The notes beneath the pieces were generated by a model, which did not search any database, was not told the DNA's origin, and was given only the letters and a program-made list of their open reading frames with translations. A stretch of DNA of 64,000 bases from Cristatella mucedo (Eukaryota > Bryozoa > Phylactolaemata > Cristatellidae). The stretch lies in NCBI GenBank assembly GCA_009760855.2, contig WPIO01000007.1, positions 11,228,001 through 11,292,000 on the forward strand, in the 5' to 3' direction. A program made the translations under genes and the position numbers. Within the stretch, counting starts at the first letter, position 1. Each line of letters opens with the position of its first letter. Below, one piece after another: positions 59,001 to 64,000 of this stretch.

Positions 59001-61376
59001 AATGAAGGAATCAATGCCGTTTCTTAGCATATAAGCATACGTTCTTGACCACTGTGAACCTGCCGTTTGAGACATCTTTTCGGAAACTGTCCTGCATCGA
59101 TATAGCCATGCAGAAAATGTAAAGCGCCTAGGAAGAGATTGAGTTCTCTGAGGGCACTTTATAAAGTGCATTATTATCATTATTAAGGATTAGACTTGAC
59201 TGACCGTTTATTCCTCCTGCAGTAATGTGCTGAAAATGGTGCTAATTCGCAGGAGTTGGCAAGGAGGCTACTTGGCCAGCGGCACGTAGCTGCTGTCTGT
59301 CGTCCGTCATAGATAGTACCAGATCAGGGTTGGCGGTGGCTTTTGGCTGCTGAATGCTTTGTTGGGGATCCAGCCGACCGTTGCCTTGGACATGCACCCA
59401 CTCGGGGTGAAGATGACGTTGCATTTCGTAGGCATCGTCCGATCTTCTCTTGGGGTTCTGGCATGTTCAAGAAAACTTATTTGTTAGAGTGAGCAGTGTC
59501 AGTCGCTAAGTCAATTTCACTGCTGGACCTTCAAACTTATAAATCTGGTGCTTTGAAGCCTGATATTATTTTACTACAACCCTGGCTATATACCCCTTTA
59601 TAGTACTACAATGTGTATGCATCTTCGTCGTTAGCCGCATAGAGCTATAATTATAATATATTTGTATGGCGACTTCAGAAAACTAAATCTCTTTCTAGGC
59701 ACTTAACATGTGGTTTAAAGGAAGTATGTCAATATGGTTAGTGACAATATGCACAATGTTGTCATGCATAAGCGACAAAGACTTGAACGGTTGTTTTGCG
59801 GGATTTATGTGGTACTGTCGCAGTGTGGCAGCTGTTTGCACTCAGTCACCTGCCAGCGCAGCTTTCCAATCATCCCGCTGAGCAACAGCAGGGATTATAG
59901 AAGAATTAATACATTAGCAACGAAGAAGCAGCAGCTGAAAGACCGGCTGAAACTGGCACCAAAGATCTCGAGTACTGGCGAAAGCCAAATTTTTGCGCAA
60001 GAGCAACTGACACGTGACTCAACTGTGCACAACCTGACGAGCAAAAGTGTACCGACGTCTTTTACCGGACAATAAGCAAATGTGCATCGCTCTCCTGACA
60101 TGCATGGATGGTATACCTCCTGAGAACCAGTGCTTGGATGGCTTCATGCTTACTTGACAGCATATTTAAAGTGCCTAGAAAGGGAATATAAATGAGGGCG
60201 CTATATAAATATGTTTATATTATGGCTGACCCGGATCAACTATGCGCAAAGAAACCGGATCGTCGGGCACTGGGGGGTTCAATTATTATTATTCTTATTA
60301 AGTCTTGGGTGTAGTGCCAAAAGAGAACCGAATCTCTACCTAGATGTGTTACATCTTGCTGATGCTGCAAAAGAAACAATAACCAGAGATTATGACAATT
60401 TTGGTATTACCTCGCTGTTCGAATGAGTGCCATTGCCGTTCCGTCCATGAATTTTGACATGCGTAGCTAAGTTGCATTAGCATTATCGGTTCGTTATCGG
60501 TTGGCACGTTTGCCAATGGTGTGACAGCTTTTCGTATCGATCGCAGGAACCACCTTGTAATGTCTGCTGTAGCCACATATCTGATAAAGAGAAAGAAAGG
60601 CAGCCGCTAGCTGACGGCCATGTTTTTTGTATTCGCTTTCAGATGAATGCGAGCATCCTTCCGAGACGGCAGCACCGCCGCAGCCGCCGAGTGGCCGCAG
60701 CAGTAGCTCGCTGCTCGGCTCGTTCATGCTGGACGTGTCTGAGATGCCGTCGCACGAGGACAGCGGCTGCGACTCGATGTTCGCTATCAGCTCCGTGATG
60801 AGCCCGAGCAGCGAGGCGTTCGTGCGAACCGAAGGACGTACCTTCGACGGCGCTGCACTTGCGGAGCTGGACTTCACGCTGAGCGAGCACGGCAGTCGCG
60901 TGGATGGGGCTGGCAGCGGCTGTGGCAGCGACTTCAGCGACGGTGGTCGCTGGGCGCCCGGAGACGTCCACTTTTCGGCATGTGACGCTCAGCAAGACGA
61001 ACGGTGCCGTGCTCCCGCCAGGCTGGAAGCAAGAAGCAGACCTGCAGTGGAAGCCAGCAAAACCGAAGCGGTCTCTGTGCGATCGGCAGCTGCTACGCAG
61101 GTGCTGCCTCAGCTTGTGCCCCAGCAGCCCTTGCTCGGCAGTGGGTTCGTTCAGCTGCCCTCTGGGTTGCTTCGAGCCGTTGCTCAGACCTTTCGGGATG
61201 CCGCGAGCCATCTTCCTATAGCAGCCTCGATCTGGCCTGCAACAGGCACCAGAATAGGTGCAACAGCTGCAATGGCAACAGAGCCTACAGGCGACGATTC
61301 GGACTTCGAGCTTGTGACAACCGAGGACTTTCATGATGACAGCAGCGAATGGGAAGTCAGGCCGTGCGAGAGCTGA
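34054..61376 (+). CDS. RETREG: RETREG/FAM134-type ER-phagy receptor, seven exons (5' end incomplete)
   Basis: Exons 34054-34130, 39796-39929, 43666-43693, 48288-48396, 54305-54389, 56339-56464 and 60643-61376 splice in one frame of 431 codons including the stop. All junctions are GT..AG with matching phase. RETREG proteins sit in the ER membrane through a reticulon-homology domain, bend it, and recruit ATG8/LC3 through a C-terminal LIR for selective ER-phagy. Seen here: hydrophobic segments near residues 5-22, 30-47, 88-105, 118-136 and 145-160; the MFSWPL block that matches MMWPL of RETREG3; and an acidic Ser-rich tail with DSDFELV at residues 405-411. The LIR matches DDFELL of the vertebrate proteins. 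The first coding exon is missing and the start of exon 34054 is uncertain. Recognition is by remembered family pattern. Confidence 0.82.
34448..34620 (-). mobile_element. SINE-beta
   Basis: Minus-strand copy: body GCTGATTTGACAACTTCGG and GCGGCTGTCACCACCG on the plus strand, then a degraded B box (CTCGAGCCCACGA) and an A-box region with CCTTATCCTAAGG. It lies in the first recognised RETREG intron. Confidence 0.75.
35267..35335 (-). mobile_element. LINE-A tail
   Basis: (AAT)n, CATTTGATAAAGCACCTTC and CTTTCTAGGCACTTTACATT: a very short LINE-A end. Confidence 0.75.
35822..35900. repeat. (AT)n microsatellite with GTATGA interruptions
   Basis: Runs of AT broken by a repeated GTATGAATAT unit. Confidence 0.9.
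36669..37920 (-). mobile_element. LINE-A, split by LINE-B
   Basis: Minus-strand LINE-A: tail and 3' UTR at 36669-36827, and terminal reverse-transcriptase coding at 37260-37920 (LVHAFVKSRLDFCNTLLAGL, ADLHWLPVKQRIDFKVSSL). The two parts are colinear once the plus-strand LINE-B at 36828-37259 is removed. Confidence 0.85.
36828..37259 (+). mobile_element. LINE-B 3' end nested in LINE-A
   Basis: Plus-strand LINE-B end with the longest clean terminal ORF of this family here (RLKTVGDRSFSSAGPRLWNS, LPTFSLLREPKSVGYRMRT), GTGGAGTTACTGACGGAGA, then an ATTACATTACATTACA tail directly followed by resumed LINE-A. Confidence 0.85.
38130..38440 (+). mobile_element. LINE-C, degraded 3' end
   Basis: Weak match to the shared LINE 3' architecture (AGCCTGGAGCTCACTC, TGAAAACGCACTCG), with the tail GCCTAGAACAAGATTTAGCT followed by TTGGAGCTATAGTG. 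Confidence 0.5.
39796..39929 (+). CDS. RETREG: RETREG exon, second hydrophobic arm
   Basis: Exon of 134 nt between CCTTCCTTTCAG and GTAAGC. It reads VSCVCLSALAAACFILRDYL followed by a Ser/Cys-rich linker. Position and pattern match the second half of the first RETREG membrane hairpin (LLAFGLMIIVCIDQW). It enters in phase 2 and leaves in phase 1. It lies in a GC-richer stretch. Confidence 0.65.
40560..40630 (-). mobile_element. LINE tail scrap
   Basis: TAAAGCACTTTTAAGAGATC and CTCTTTCTAGGCGATTTAC resemble a decayed minus-strand LINE-A hairpin. Confidence 0.5.
40830..41290 (-). mobile_element. LINE-A internal-deletion derivative
   Basis: Read on the minus strand, about 410 bases of the LINE-A 5' region (matching 50795-51240 up to the codons around CCCGACAA) join directly to the last roughly 45 bases of LINE-A (end of hairpin and ATT-rich tail). 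Everything between is gone. Both termini are present, as in a short non-autonomous derivative. Confidence 0.65.
43666..43693 (+). CDS. RETREG: RETREG micro-exon
   Basis: A 28-nt exon coding for LAESGSNG between an excellent T-rich acceptor (CCTTTTTTAG) and GTAACG. It has little sequence identity to lean on. The call rests on the fact that it alone converts phase 1 of the preceding exon into phase 2 of the following one. Confidence 0.55.
44155..44205. repeat. Short tandem repeat, AGCTAAAAATTC-like unit
   Basis: About four imperfect copies of a 12-13 base unit (CAGCTAAAAATT / CAGCTCAAAACT). Confidence 0.7.
44403..44545 (+). mobile_element. SINE-alpha, uninterrupted copy
   Basis: tRNA-like head GCTGGTTTGACCCAGTGGTT with B-box-like GGGCCCGAGCCCC, then the LINE-type hairpin (AAGCACC..GGGTGCT) and ATACAAATGAATTATAT. 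Head-to-tail continuity here supports reading 1487-2156 as one split SINE. Confidence 0.7.
44546..44640 (+). mobile_element. LINE tail abutting SINE-alpha
   Basis: A second hairpin-type tail (AAAGTGCCTGGAGAGAAATG, then GGGCTCTATGCAAATG and ATT-rich repeat) directly follows the SINE. Confidence 0.55.
44815..45640. mobile_element. Three LINE-B 3' pieces in alternating orientation
   Basis: Minus at 44815-44940, plus at about 44930-45245 with an irregular (TTACA)n tail, then minus at 45252-45640 (LAAPLLCLRTIGDRRLCSA, LPESICHDIFPPAVGYGTY). The plus and second minus copies meet almost directly at the tail. Confidence 0.7.
45640..45890 (-). mobile_element. LINE-A scrap with internal duplication
   Basis: Matches LINE-A reverse-transcriptase codons around LKLNDDKT (here LGLNGDQTIVLVMGK). 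The segment GGTTTTCCAATTTCTGAGTA is tandemly duplicated (about 45680-45770). Confidence 0.65.
45890..46385 (+). mobile_element. LINE-C or diverged LINE-A
   Basis: Plus-strand remnant with recognisable late reverse-transcriptase text (AKLDHAFMTSRLDI pattern, CHSLLGPFIILPQPTYP) and no intact tail. Confidence 0.55.
46519..47293 (+). mobile_element. LINE-B 3' end within SINE-beta, split by LINE-A
   Basis: LINE-B at 46519-46649 and 47137-47293 is colinear (CCCACTTTCTCT then CTCTTTGTTGCGTGAG). It ends GAGTTACTGACGGAGATACA and a TTACACTACATTACA tail. Confidence 0.85.
46650..47136 (+). mobile_element. LINE-A 3' end nested in LINE-B
   Basis: About 490 bases ending in the hairpin and a long (ATT)n. 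TTCTCT at 46644-46649 recurs at 47137-47142, a probable short target-site duplication (the first TT could belong to the tail). Confidence 0.85.
47346..47745. mobile_element. LINE-C tail (plus) next to LINE-A 3' end (minus)
   Basis: 47346-47492 plus: an (ATT)n run, then CTGGCACTGTGCAAGTTACC and tail AAGTGCCTAGAATAAGATTT ending in ACAAATGCATTATT. 47493-47745 minus: a standard LINE-A tail and 3' UTR. The two share an AT-rich junction. Confidence 0.65.
48288..48396 (+). CDS. RETREG: RETREG exon, SVSEL amphipathic segment
   Basis: Exon of 109 nt with SSVSELASCLAEWFEYAW, then ALRKLHPGW. It parallels LSVPELCHHVAEVWVSG and QNPGKF of RETREG3. The acceptor is CTTGCACTCAG and the donor GTTAGT. It enters in phase 2 and leaves in phase 0. 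Confidence 0.85.
49515..50330 (+). mobile_element. LINE-B, old degraded pieces
   Basis: 49515-49740 preserves a faded LKLNDDKT..LLLIGxP region, and 50030-50330 the LKTIGDRS..SFSAV region of LINE-B. Unique-looking sequence lies between them. Confidence 0.55.
50332..50541 (+). mobile_element. LINE-A 3' UTR and tail
   Basis: CTAACCACATTTGCATGCTG through the hairpin (AAAGCGCC..GGGCACTTTA) to (ATT)n, about 210 bases. Confidence 0.85.
50795..51880 (+). mobile_element. LINE-A 5' half with endonuclease
   Basis: The only copy carrying the 5' coding part. A basic stretch (KKRKAPRSRRGGRNRQ) is followed by endonuclease boxes LLVLTETWLKSI (catalytic Glu intact), GFSFFHT, GGGVAAIV, PAVYRAPGA, LVMDDFNVHFD (the usual G-D-F-N is D-D-F-N), GHTLDQIFSYN and LSDHMQI. 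One frameshift lies near 51380. It stops abruptly near 51880, before the reverse transcriptase. Confidence 0.88.
52030..52170 (-). mobile_element. SINE-beta, diverged
   Basis: Plus-strand text CCTGATTCATTTATATAGCA, AGAAGAGCCTGAGTGGGCAT and GCATGAAGCAGGCAATCATG follows the SINE-beta body in reverse. The B box is no longer canonical. Confidence 0.6.
52205..52860 (-). mobile_element. LINE-B 3' part
   Basis: Minus-strand LINE-B, from the GACTTTGTGGAGTTAC-type end into late reverse-transcriptase coding (plus-strand CTCTGTGTTCGTTGATCAAC, AGGAGCTAGAGAAG). Moderately diverged. Confidence 0.7.
52868..52932 (-). mobile_element. SINE-beta 3' body fragment
   Basis: TTAGCTGATTCAACAGACTCG on the plus strand is the reverse of the SINE-beta 3' end. 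It is cut at about 52932 by the LINE-B that follows. Confidence 0.55.
52934..53110 (+). mobile_element. LINE-B reverse-transcriptase fragment
   Basis: GATGATAAAATCCAACTCCT encodes the DDK motif, followed by LLIGHPKR-like and ARNLGVLL-like text, as in LINE-B at 272-480. Confidence 0.65.
53252..53815 (-). mobile_element. LINE-A late reverse-transcriptase fragment
   Basis: Minus-strand coding text (LVHAFVTSRLDFRNSLLTGL, SCHITPLLADLHWPPVKQRI) with no 3' UTR on its left side. It ends in sequence continuous with a plus-strand tail. Confidence 0.8.
53815..53950 (+). mobile_element. LINE-A tail, inverted against the previous fragment
   Basis: GTTTATCAAGCATGATATTA through the hairpin (AAAGCACC..GGGCGCTT) to ATTATTATTAA. 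Confidence 0.8.
54305..54389 (+). CDS. RETREG: RETREG exon, third hydrophobic arm
   Basis: Exon of 85 nt reading FCAATSAASLALIALSRAVS, then GTVVSTLI. It matches FCLLSCGILTFLAVLGRYVP of RETREG3, including the FC directly after the splice. The acceptor is GATATGTTGCAG and the donor GTAGGT. It enters in phase 0 and leaves in phase 1. Confidence 0.85.
54893..55150 (+). mobile_element. LINE-B 3' end
   Basis: CAACGACAACTACTCTTCTA to GAGTTACAGACAGAGATACA, without a clear (TTACA)n. It lies between RETREG exons 54305 and 56339. Confidence 0.8.
55245..55706 (+). mobile_element. LINE-A 3' end
   Basis: Terminal coding, 3' UTR, hairpin (AAAGCGCC..GATGGTGCTTT) and an imperfect (ATT)n tail. Confidence 0.85.
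55999..56082. repeat. (TC)n microsatellite
   Basis: About 40 TC units with one GCCC interruption, some 250 bases upstream of the RETREG exon at 56339. Confidence 0.95.
56339..56464 (+). CDS. RETREG: RETREG exon, WPL block and end of reticulon-homology domain
   Basis: Exon of 126 nt reading ILMFSWPLTAVSYVLPRLYL, then YFEPMRMKYSSKAKYTIDIC. It matches the MMWPLAVYHRLWDRAYVRLKP region. The acceptor TGCTATTTGCAG was preferred over TTAAATTCAG 18 bases upstream, because it gives the exact family spacing between the two hydrophobic parts. Both acceptors keep the frame. The donor is GTAAGA. Confidence 0.85.
56878..56947. repeat. Tandem duplication, 35-base unit
   Basis: Two essentially identical units containing TTTATAAGATGCATTCAAAA, in the RETREG intron. 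Confidence 0.85.
56948..58780. other. RETREG last intron, no gene recognised
   Basis: An ORF at 57349-57654 is hydrophobic in places (LSFYSKQSLWWLFSVNVFG) but has no family match or consistent splice borders. No repeats of the families above were recognised. Confidence 0.35.
58786..58868. repeat. Tandem duplication, about 42-base unit
   Basis: Two diverged units sharing CACTGTTCGGTCACC and AGAGGAAATAA. Confidence 0.8.
59112..59185 (+). mobile_element. LINE-A tail
   Basis: AAATGTAAAGCGCCTAGGAA, GTTCTCTGAGGGCACTTTAT and ATTATTATCATTATTA. Confidence 0.8.
59650..60360. mobile_element. Decayed LINE tails
   Basis: Three tail-like pieces with the hairpin core but mutated: minus at 59650-59790, plus at 60160-60215 (AAAGTGCCTAGAAAGGGAAT, ATGAGGGCGCTATATAAATA) and minus at 60280-60360. 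Confidence 0.5.
60643..61376 (+). CDS. RETREG: RETREG terminal exon, acidic tail with LIR
   Basis: Terminal exon of 734 nt after a CGCTTTCAG acceptor. It codes for a low-complexity Ser, Ala and acidic tail (for example MPSHEDSGCDSMFAISSVMS), an amphipathic stretch LLRAVAQTFRDAASHLPIA, and DDSDFELVTTEDFHDDSSEW before the TGA at 61374-61376. F-E-L-V at 61305-61316, preceded by acidic residues, is a textbook ATG8/LC3-interacting motif. It is much more GC-rich than the flanking introns. Confidence 0.88.
61305..61316 (+). other. LC3-interacting region (LIR) codons
   Basis: Codes for F-E-L-V after D-D-S-D, fitting [W/F/Y]-x-x-[L/I/V] with an acidic lead-in. It lies about 20 residues from the C-terminus, the usual place of the RETREG LIR. 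Confidence 0.75.
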
Positions 61377-61586
61377 TCCTGGCCCACGAGGTGATCAGCA
61401 GTTTTGGAAGTCAGTTATGGTGCTTCTTAACTACTGGATCCATAATGCTGGCAACTAAAATGGGCACTTTTGTAGTGGAGCTTTCCGTAGCATAGCCGAA
61501 CTATTGTGTTGCTTGTCGTTAATACTAAGACACGCTGCTGCCATTGTTGCCCGATTTAGTTTGGTACAGTCGTCGCCATATATGTG

Positions 61587-61592
61587 AATAAA
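61587..61592 (+). terminator. Poly(A) signal AATAAA for RETREG
   Basis: A canonical AATAAA about 210 bases after the RETREG stop codon, followed by GT/T-rich sequence. It is the first such hexamer downstream of the stop that I can see. Confidence 0.6.
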
Positions 61593-61644
61593 TTATAGGT
61601 CTTGATTCCCTAATGCCGGGTTCGTTAGCCTAGAGGAGTGACAT

Positions 61645-61665
61645 ACTTACATACATACATACACC
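61645..61665. repeat. (CATA)n microsatellite
   Basis: A short ACATACATACATAC run just after the RETREG 3' end. Confidence 0.8.
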
Positions 61666-61824
61666 GATGACAGCCAGCTGTGACTTCGTAGTTTAGAATA
61701 AACTTTCCAAAGGCAACTATTTATCGCTATCTATGGCCATCCCACATTTCCTGCAACATTTGCTGATTATATTCATACACTGGTCAGTCACGTGCCGAAC
61801 TGTCTCTGTTGTTAACCTTGAAAC

Positions 61825-62068
61825 TCATTGTTCCCCGTGAACGAGGAATTCCCAGTAAGCAAGTCACTAGCTTGCATTGATTACGTCCCTGCTCTTTGTA
61901 CACACCGCCCTCTGGCTGCTACTACCGATCAAGTGGTTTAGTGAGGCCCTCAGACTGGTCCCGGCACGGCGTTTGTGTCGAACCGGGAAGACGATCAAAC
62001 TTGCTCACTTAGAGGAAGCAAAAGTCGTAACAAGGTTTCCGTTGGTGAACCTGCCGAAGGATAATTAC
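61825..62068 (+). rRNA. 18S rRNA 3'-terminal fragment (probable pseudogene)
   Basis: Contains the near-universal strings AACGAGGAATTCCCAGTAAG, CTTTGTACACACCGCCC and AAGTCGTAACAAGGTTTCCG. Several positions fixed in almost all eukaryotes are changed: CCGTTGGTG for CCGTAGGTG, CTGCCGAAGGATAATTA for CTGCGGAAGGATCATTA. The upstream 18S is absent. So this is a displaced, mutated copy, not a working gene. Confidence 0.9.
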
Positions 62069-62137
62069 CGATGTTTCGATTGCGAGCGTCGCCAACGCGT
62101 CGTCGTGTCGCACAGTAACCGGGTAGACGAGGCGGCC
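62069..62137 (+). other. Possible ITS1 remnant
   Basis: GC-rich sequence directly after the 18S 3' end, where ITS1 would start. It is cut at about 62137, where inverted 18S sequence begins. ITS1 identity is by position only. Confidence 0.4.
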
Positions 62138-62386
62138 TATTGCTCAATCTCGTGCGACTAAATGCCGCTTGTCCCTCTAAGAAGTCCAGCCCGACCATCG
62201 AGATTGGTGAACTATTTAGCGGGCTAGAGTTTCGTTCGTTATCGGAATTAACCAGAAAAATCGCTCCACCAACTAAGAATGGCCATTCACCACCACCCAA
62301 CGAATCAAGAAAGAGCTATCAATCTGTCCATCCTTAGTGTCCGGACCCGGTGAGTTTTCCCGTTTTGAGCCAAATTAAGCCGCAGT

Positions 62387-62424
<38 letters not shown>
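62138..62424 (-). rRNA. Inverted internal 18S rRNA fragment (pseudogene)
   Basis: Reverse complement of the central-to-late 18S: GGAATTGACGGAAGGGCACC, TTGGTGGAGCGATTTTTCTG, GGTTAATTCCGATAACGAAC, ACTTCTTAGAGGGACAAG, GAGATTGAGCAATA. The usual GATTTGTCTGG is GATTTTTCTGG, again pointing to decay. It is in opposite orientation to the 3'-terminal fragment beside it. Confidence 0.9.
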
Positions 62425-63109
62425 AAACCTGTAGGTTGTTATATAAAATACACTGAAGATATCAAGTTTGTTATGGAAATGCTTAAATTCTTTAGCAGGA
62501 TCATCGTAGAAGTTTCTTTCCTCAGTGCAATCTATCGTTGTCTTGCAACTGAAACATGAACCAACTATTGAGTACTAAGCTGCTGCTGAGCTGTCATCAG
62601 AGCCTTACTAAACCTTGACCTAGAAAACAACGGCAGCCGATGGGCTAAAATAATCGTTCTGCTTGCTGTGTATGGACCGTTCGAGCAGCGAGCATAGACC
62701 TGCCATGTGGCGTTTATAAATGGCGTCAAGGTCGCACATAAGGTCGTAGCCCTCCACAGCAGTGGACAAAAGCATACCGACTTCGAGCTCCAAACTGACT
62801 TTTCACAAATAATGGAAACCACCCAAGTTCAACCCTGAACATGTCCCGTATAGCTTTAGGCTCACAAATTATCTTTGCTTATTGCTAAAACATCGTGCTT
62901 CCATACTCTTTAAACATACGTCAGGAATCTGTGTAATTTCCTTCTATTATTGCACAGTTAATTTGGTACAGTCACGTTCAGCAAGCTGGTCTATTTAAGA
63001 CCCTTTTACGAAAAACTACTTCCGTCTCTTAGTGAATGGTCAACTTCCAGCGTACTTCAACAGCTTTGGGTATATTCGGCCTACATTCAACTGAGGAACA
63101 TCGTCAAAA
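62425..63109. other. Unassigned sequence after the rDNA fragments
   Basis: AT-rich at first; no gene, rRNA or LINE match recognised. Confidence 0.35.
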
Positions 63110-63365
63110 TCCGGCCCTACACAGACAAGTGTACGACAGCCTAACTAGCTCGCACGTTTATGACATCGCAGCTATAATACTTCAATTATCTTATTCACGA
63201 CTCTCGGCATGTGGCCTTAATCGTCTGCAACTAGTGAAAAAATTAGCAGCTCAGCTGGTCTGTAGTCAACGGAATGTAGCTGCCTACTTATCGCGCTACT
63301 TTTGTCTGAGCTTTATTTGCTCCCTGCCAAGCATCGAATCGAGATTCTCTCTATGTCTATACGTC
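63110..63365 (+). mobile_element. Old LINE reverse-transcriptase remnant
   Basis: Conceptual translation LNRLQLVKKLAAQLVCSQRN follows the late reverse-transcriptase pattern RLQLVQNSAARLVCRERR of LINE-A but is highly diverged. Confidence 0.5.
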
Positions 63366-63811
63366 AATGCTTAAATGCCAATACGGTGTTGCTATTCATA
63401 AGCGATTTTTACAGCCCCGTTGTATTGTAGCCGAGTGCTAGGGGTCAGAGGCTAATTCCCGCCATACTCCGGCCACTCCGCCGCTCGCCATGCCGCTGAG
63501 CTAGGGTGGGACGAGCGGCCGTCAGGTTAGACCTCTTTACAATATCGCATGAGCCAACAACAACAGAGAAACTAAACAATCCACAGGGGAAGGTCCTATA
63601 CAAAGTACGCTATAAGGGCGCAAGACGACGCAGCAAGTGCGAACAAACGTGTTTGCTGGTCAGTCGGCTTCCGCAGTCCCGCCTTTGAACCGACTCCGTT
63701 ATTCCAACAGTACGAGCGTACACCGTAAAAGATCCGACAAGCTGAGTTACTGCTTGGAAAATCGGAGTCGACGTCTACCATAGTCGAGAGCTTCCGCCGA
63801 AAGACGCCAAC

Positions 63812-63841
63812 TCAAGGGGGGCCACGAACACGCTACACTGA
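63812..63841 (+). other. Possible third 18S scrap
   Basis: GGGGGGCCACGAACACGCTACACTGA read as pieces GGGCCACGAACACG and GCTACACTGA resembles the GGGCCGCACGCGCGCTACACTGA helix region of 18S. It is short, so it may be chance. Confidence 0.3.
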
Positions 63842-63842
63842 G

Positions 63843-64000
63843 AATAATAATAATAATAATATTGCACTTGATAAAGCGCCCTCAGAGAACTTAATCTCTT
63901 TCTAGGCGCTTTACATTTGCTGCAAAGTGATACGCAATAGAATAGTAAGTAAAATCATGCTTGAAAAACAAACAAAATGAATAACATGGTTAGGGGTTAC
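63843..64000 (-). mobile_element. LINE-A 3' end, continues past right edge
   Basis: (AAT)n, then the well-preserved hairpin (AGCGCC..GGGCGC) and 3' UTR up to the window end. Confidence 0.85.

Overview
The window looks like nuclear DNA of an invertebrate animal. There are no long intact genes. Short exons with GT..AG borders are separated by introns of about 0.1 to 20 kb, and those introns are packed with decayed non-LTR retrotransposons (LINEs), tRNA-like SINEs, microsatellites and scraps of nuclear 18S rDNA. Two animal-type genes can be rebuilt exon by exon. I cannot name the species.

Left part, minus strand: a CARMIL-type gene (capping-protein/Arp2/3/myosin-I linker). Ten exons from 24071 down to 3852 join in perfect phase into 352 codons. 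They encode the N-terminal PH-like domain, the linker and the start of the leucine-rich repeats. The gene then runs off the left edge through a pile of nested transposons. A GC/CpG-richer stretch at about 24.07-24.5 kb is its likely promoter and 5' leader.

Right part, plus strand: a RETREG/FAM134-type ER-phagy receptor gene. Seven exons from about 34.05 kb to 61376 join in phase into a 430-residue product. It has two pairs of hydrophobic segments (reticulon-homology domain), a long Ser/Ala-rich acidic tail, an LC3-interacting motif (F-E-L-V) near the C-terminus, and a poly(A) signal about 210 bases after the stop. Its first coding exon was not found. The two genes are divergently transcribed. 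Between them lies a small candidate two-exon gene (33287-33675) for an 89-residue single-pass membrane protein.

Repeats: LINE-A, a CR1/L2-like family, ends in a GC-rich hairpin followed by (ATT)n. LINE-B, a related family, ends in (TTACA)n. LINE-C is older, with tails like A-T-A-C-A-A-A-T-G. SINE-alpha is a tRNA-like head with a LINE-like hairpin tail. SINE-beta is a tRNA-like head with its own body. They are nested in both directions, including two three-level nests (1-2750 and 46425-47345), so the families were active at overlapping times. Every LINE copy seen is broken.

Right edge: 61825-62424 holds 18S rRNA pseudogene pieces in opposite orientations, and the window ends inside another LINE-A copy. 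Mobile-element boundaries are read by eye and are accurate to about 10-30 bases unless a junction is described. I found no CRISPR array, operon, phage or bacterial-type system.
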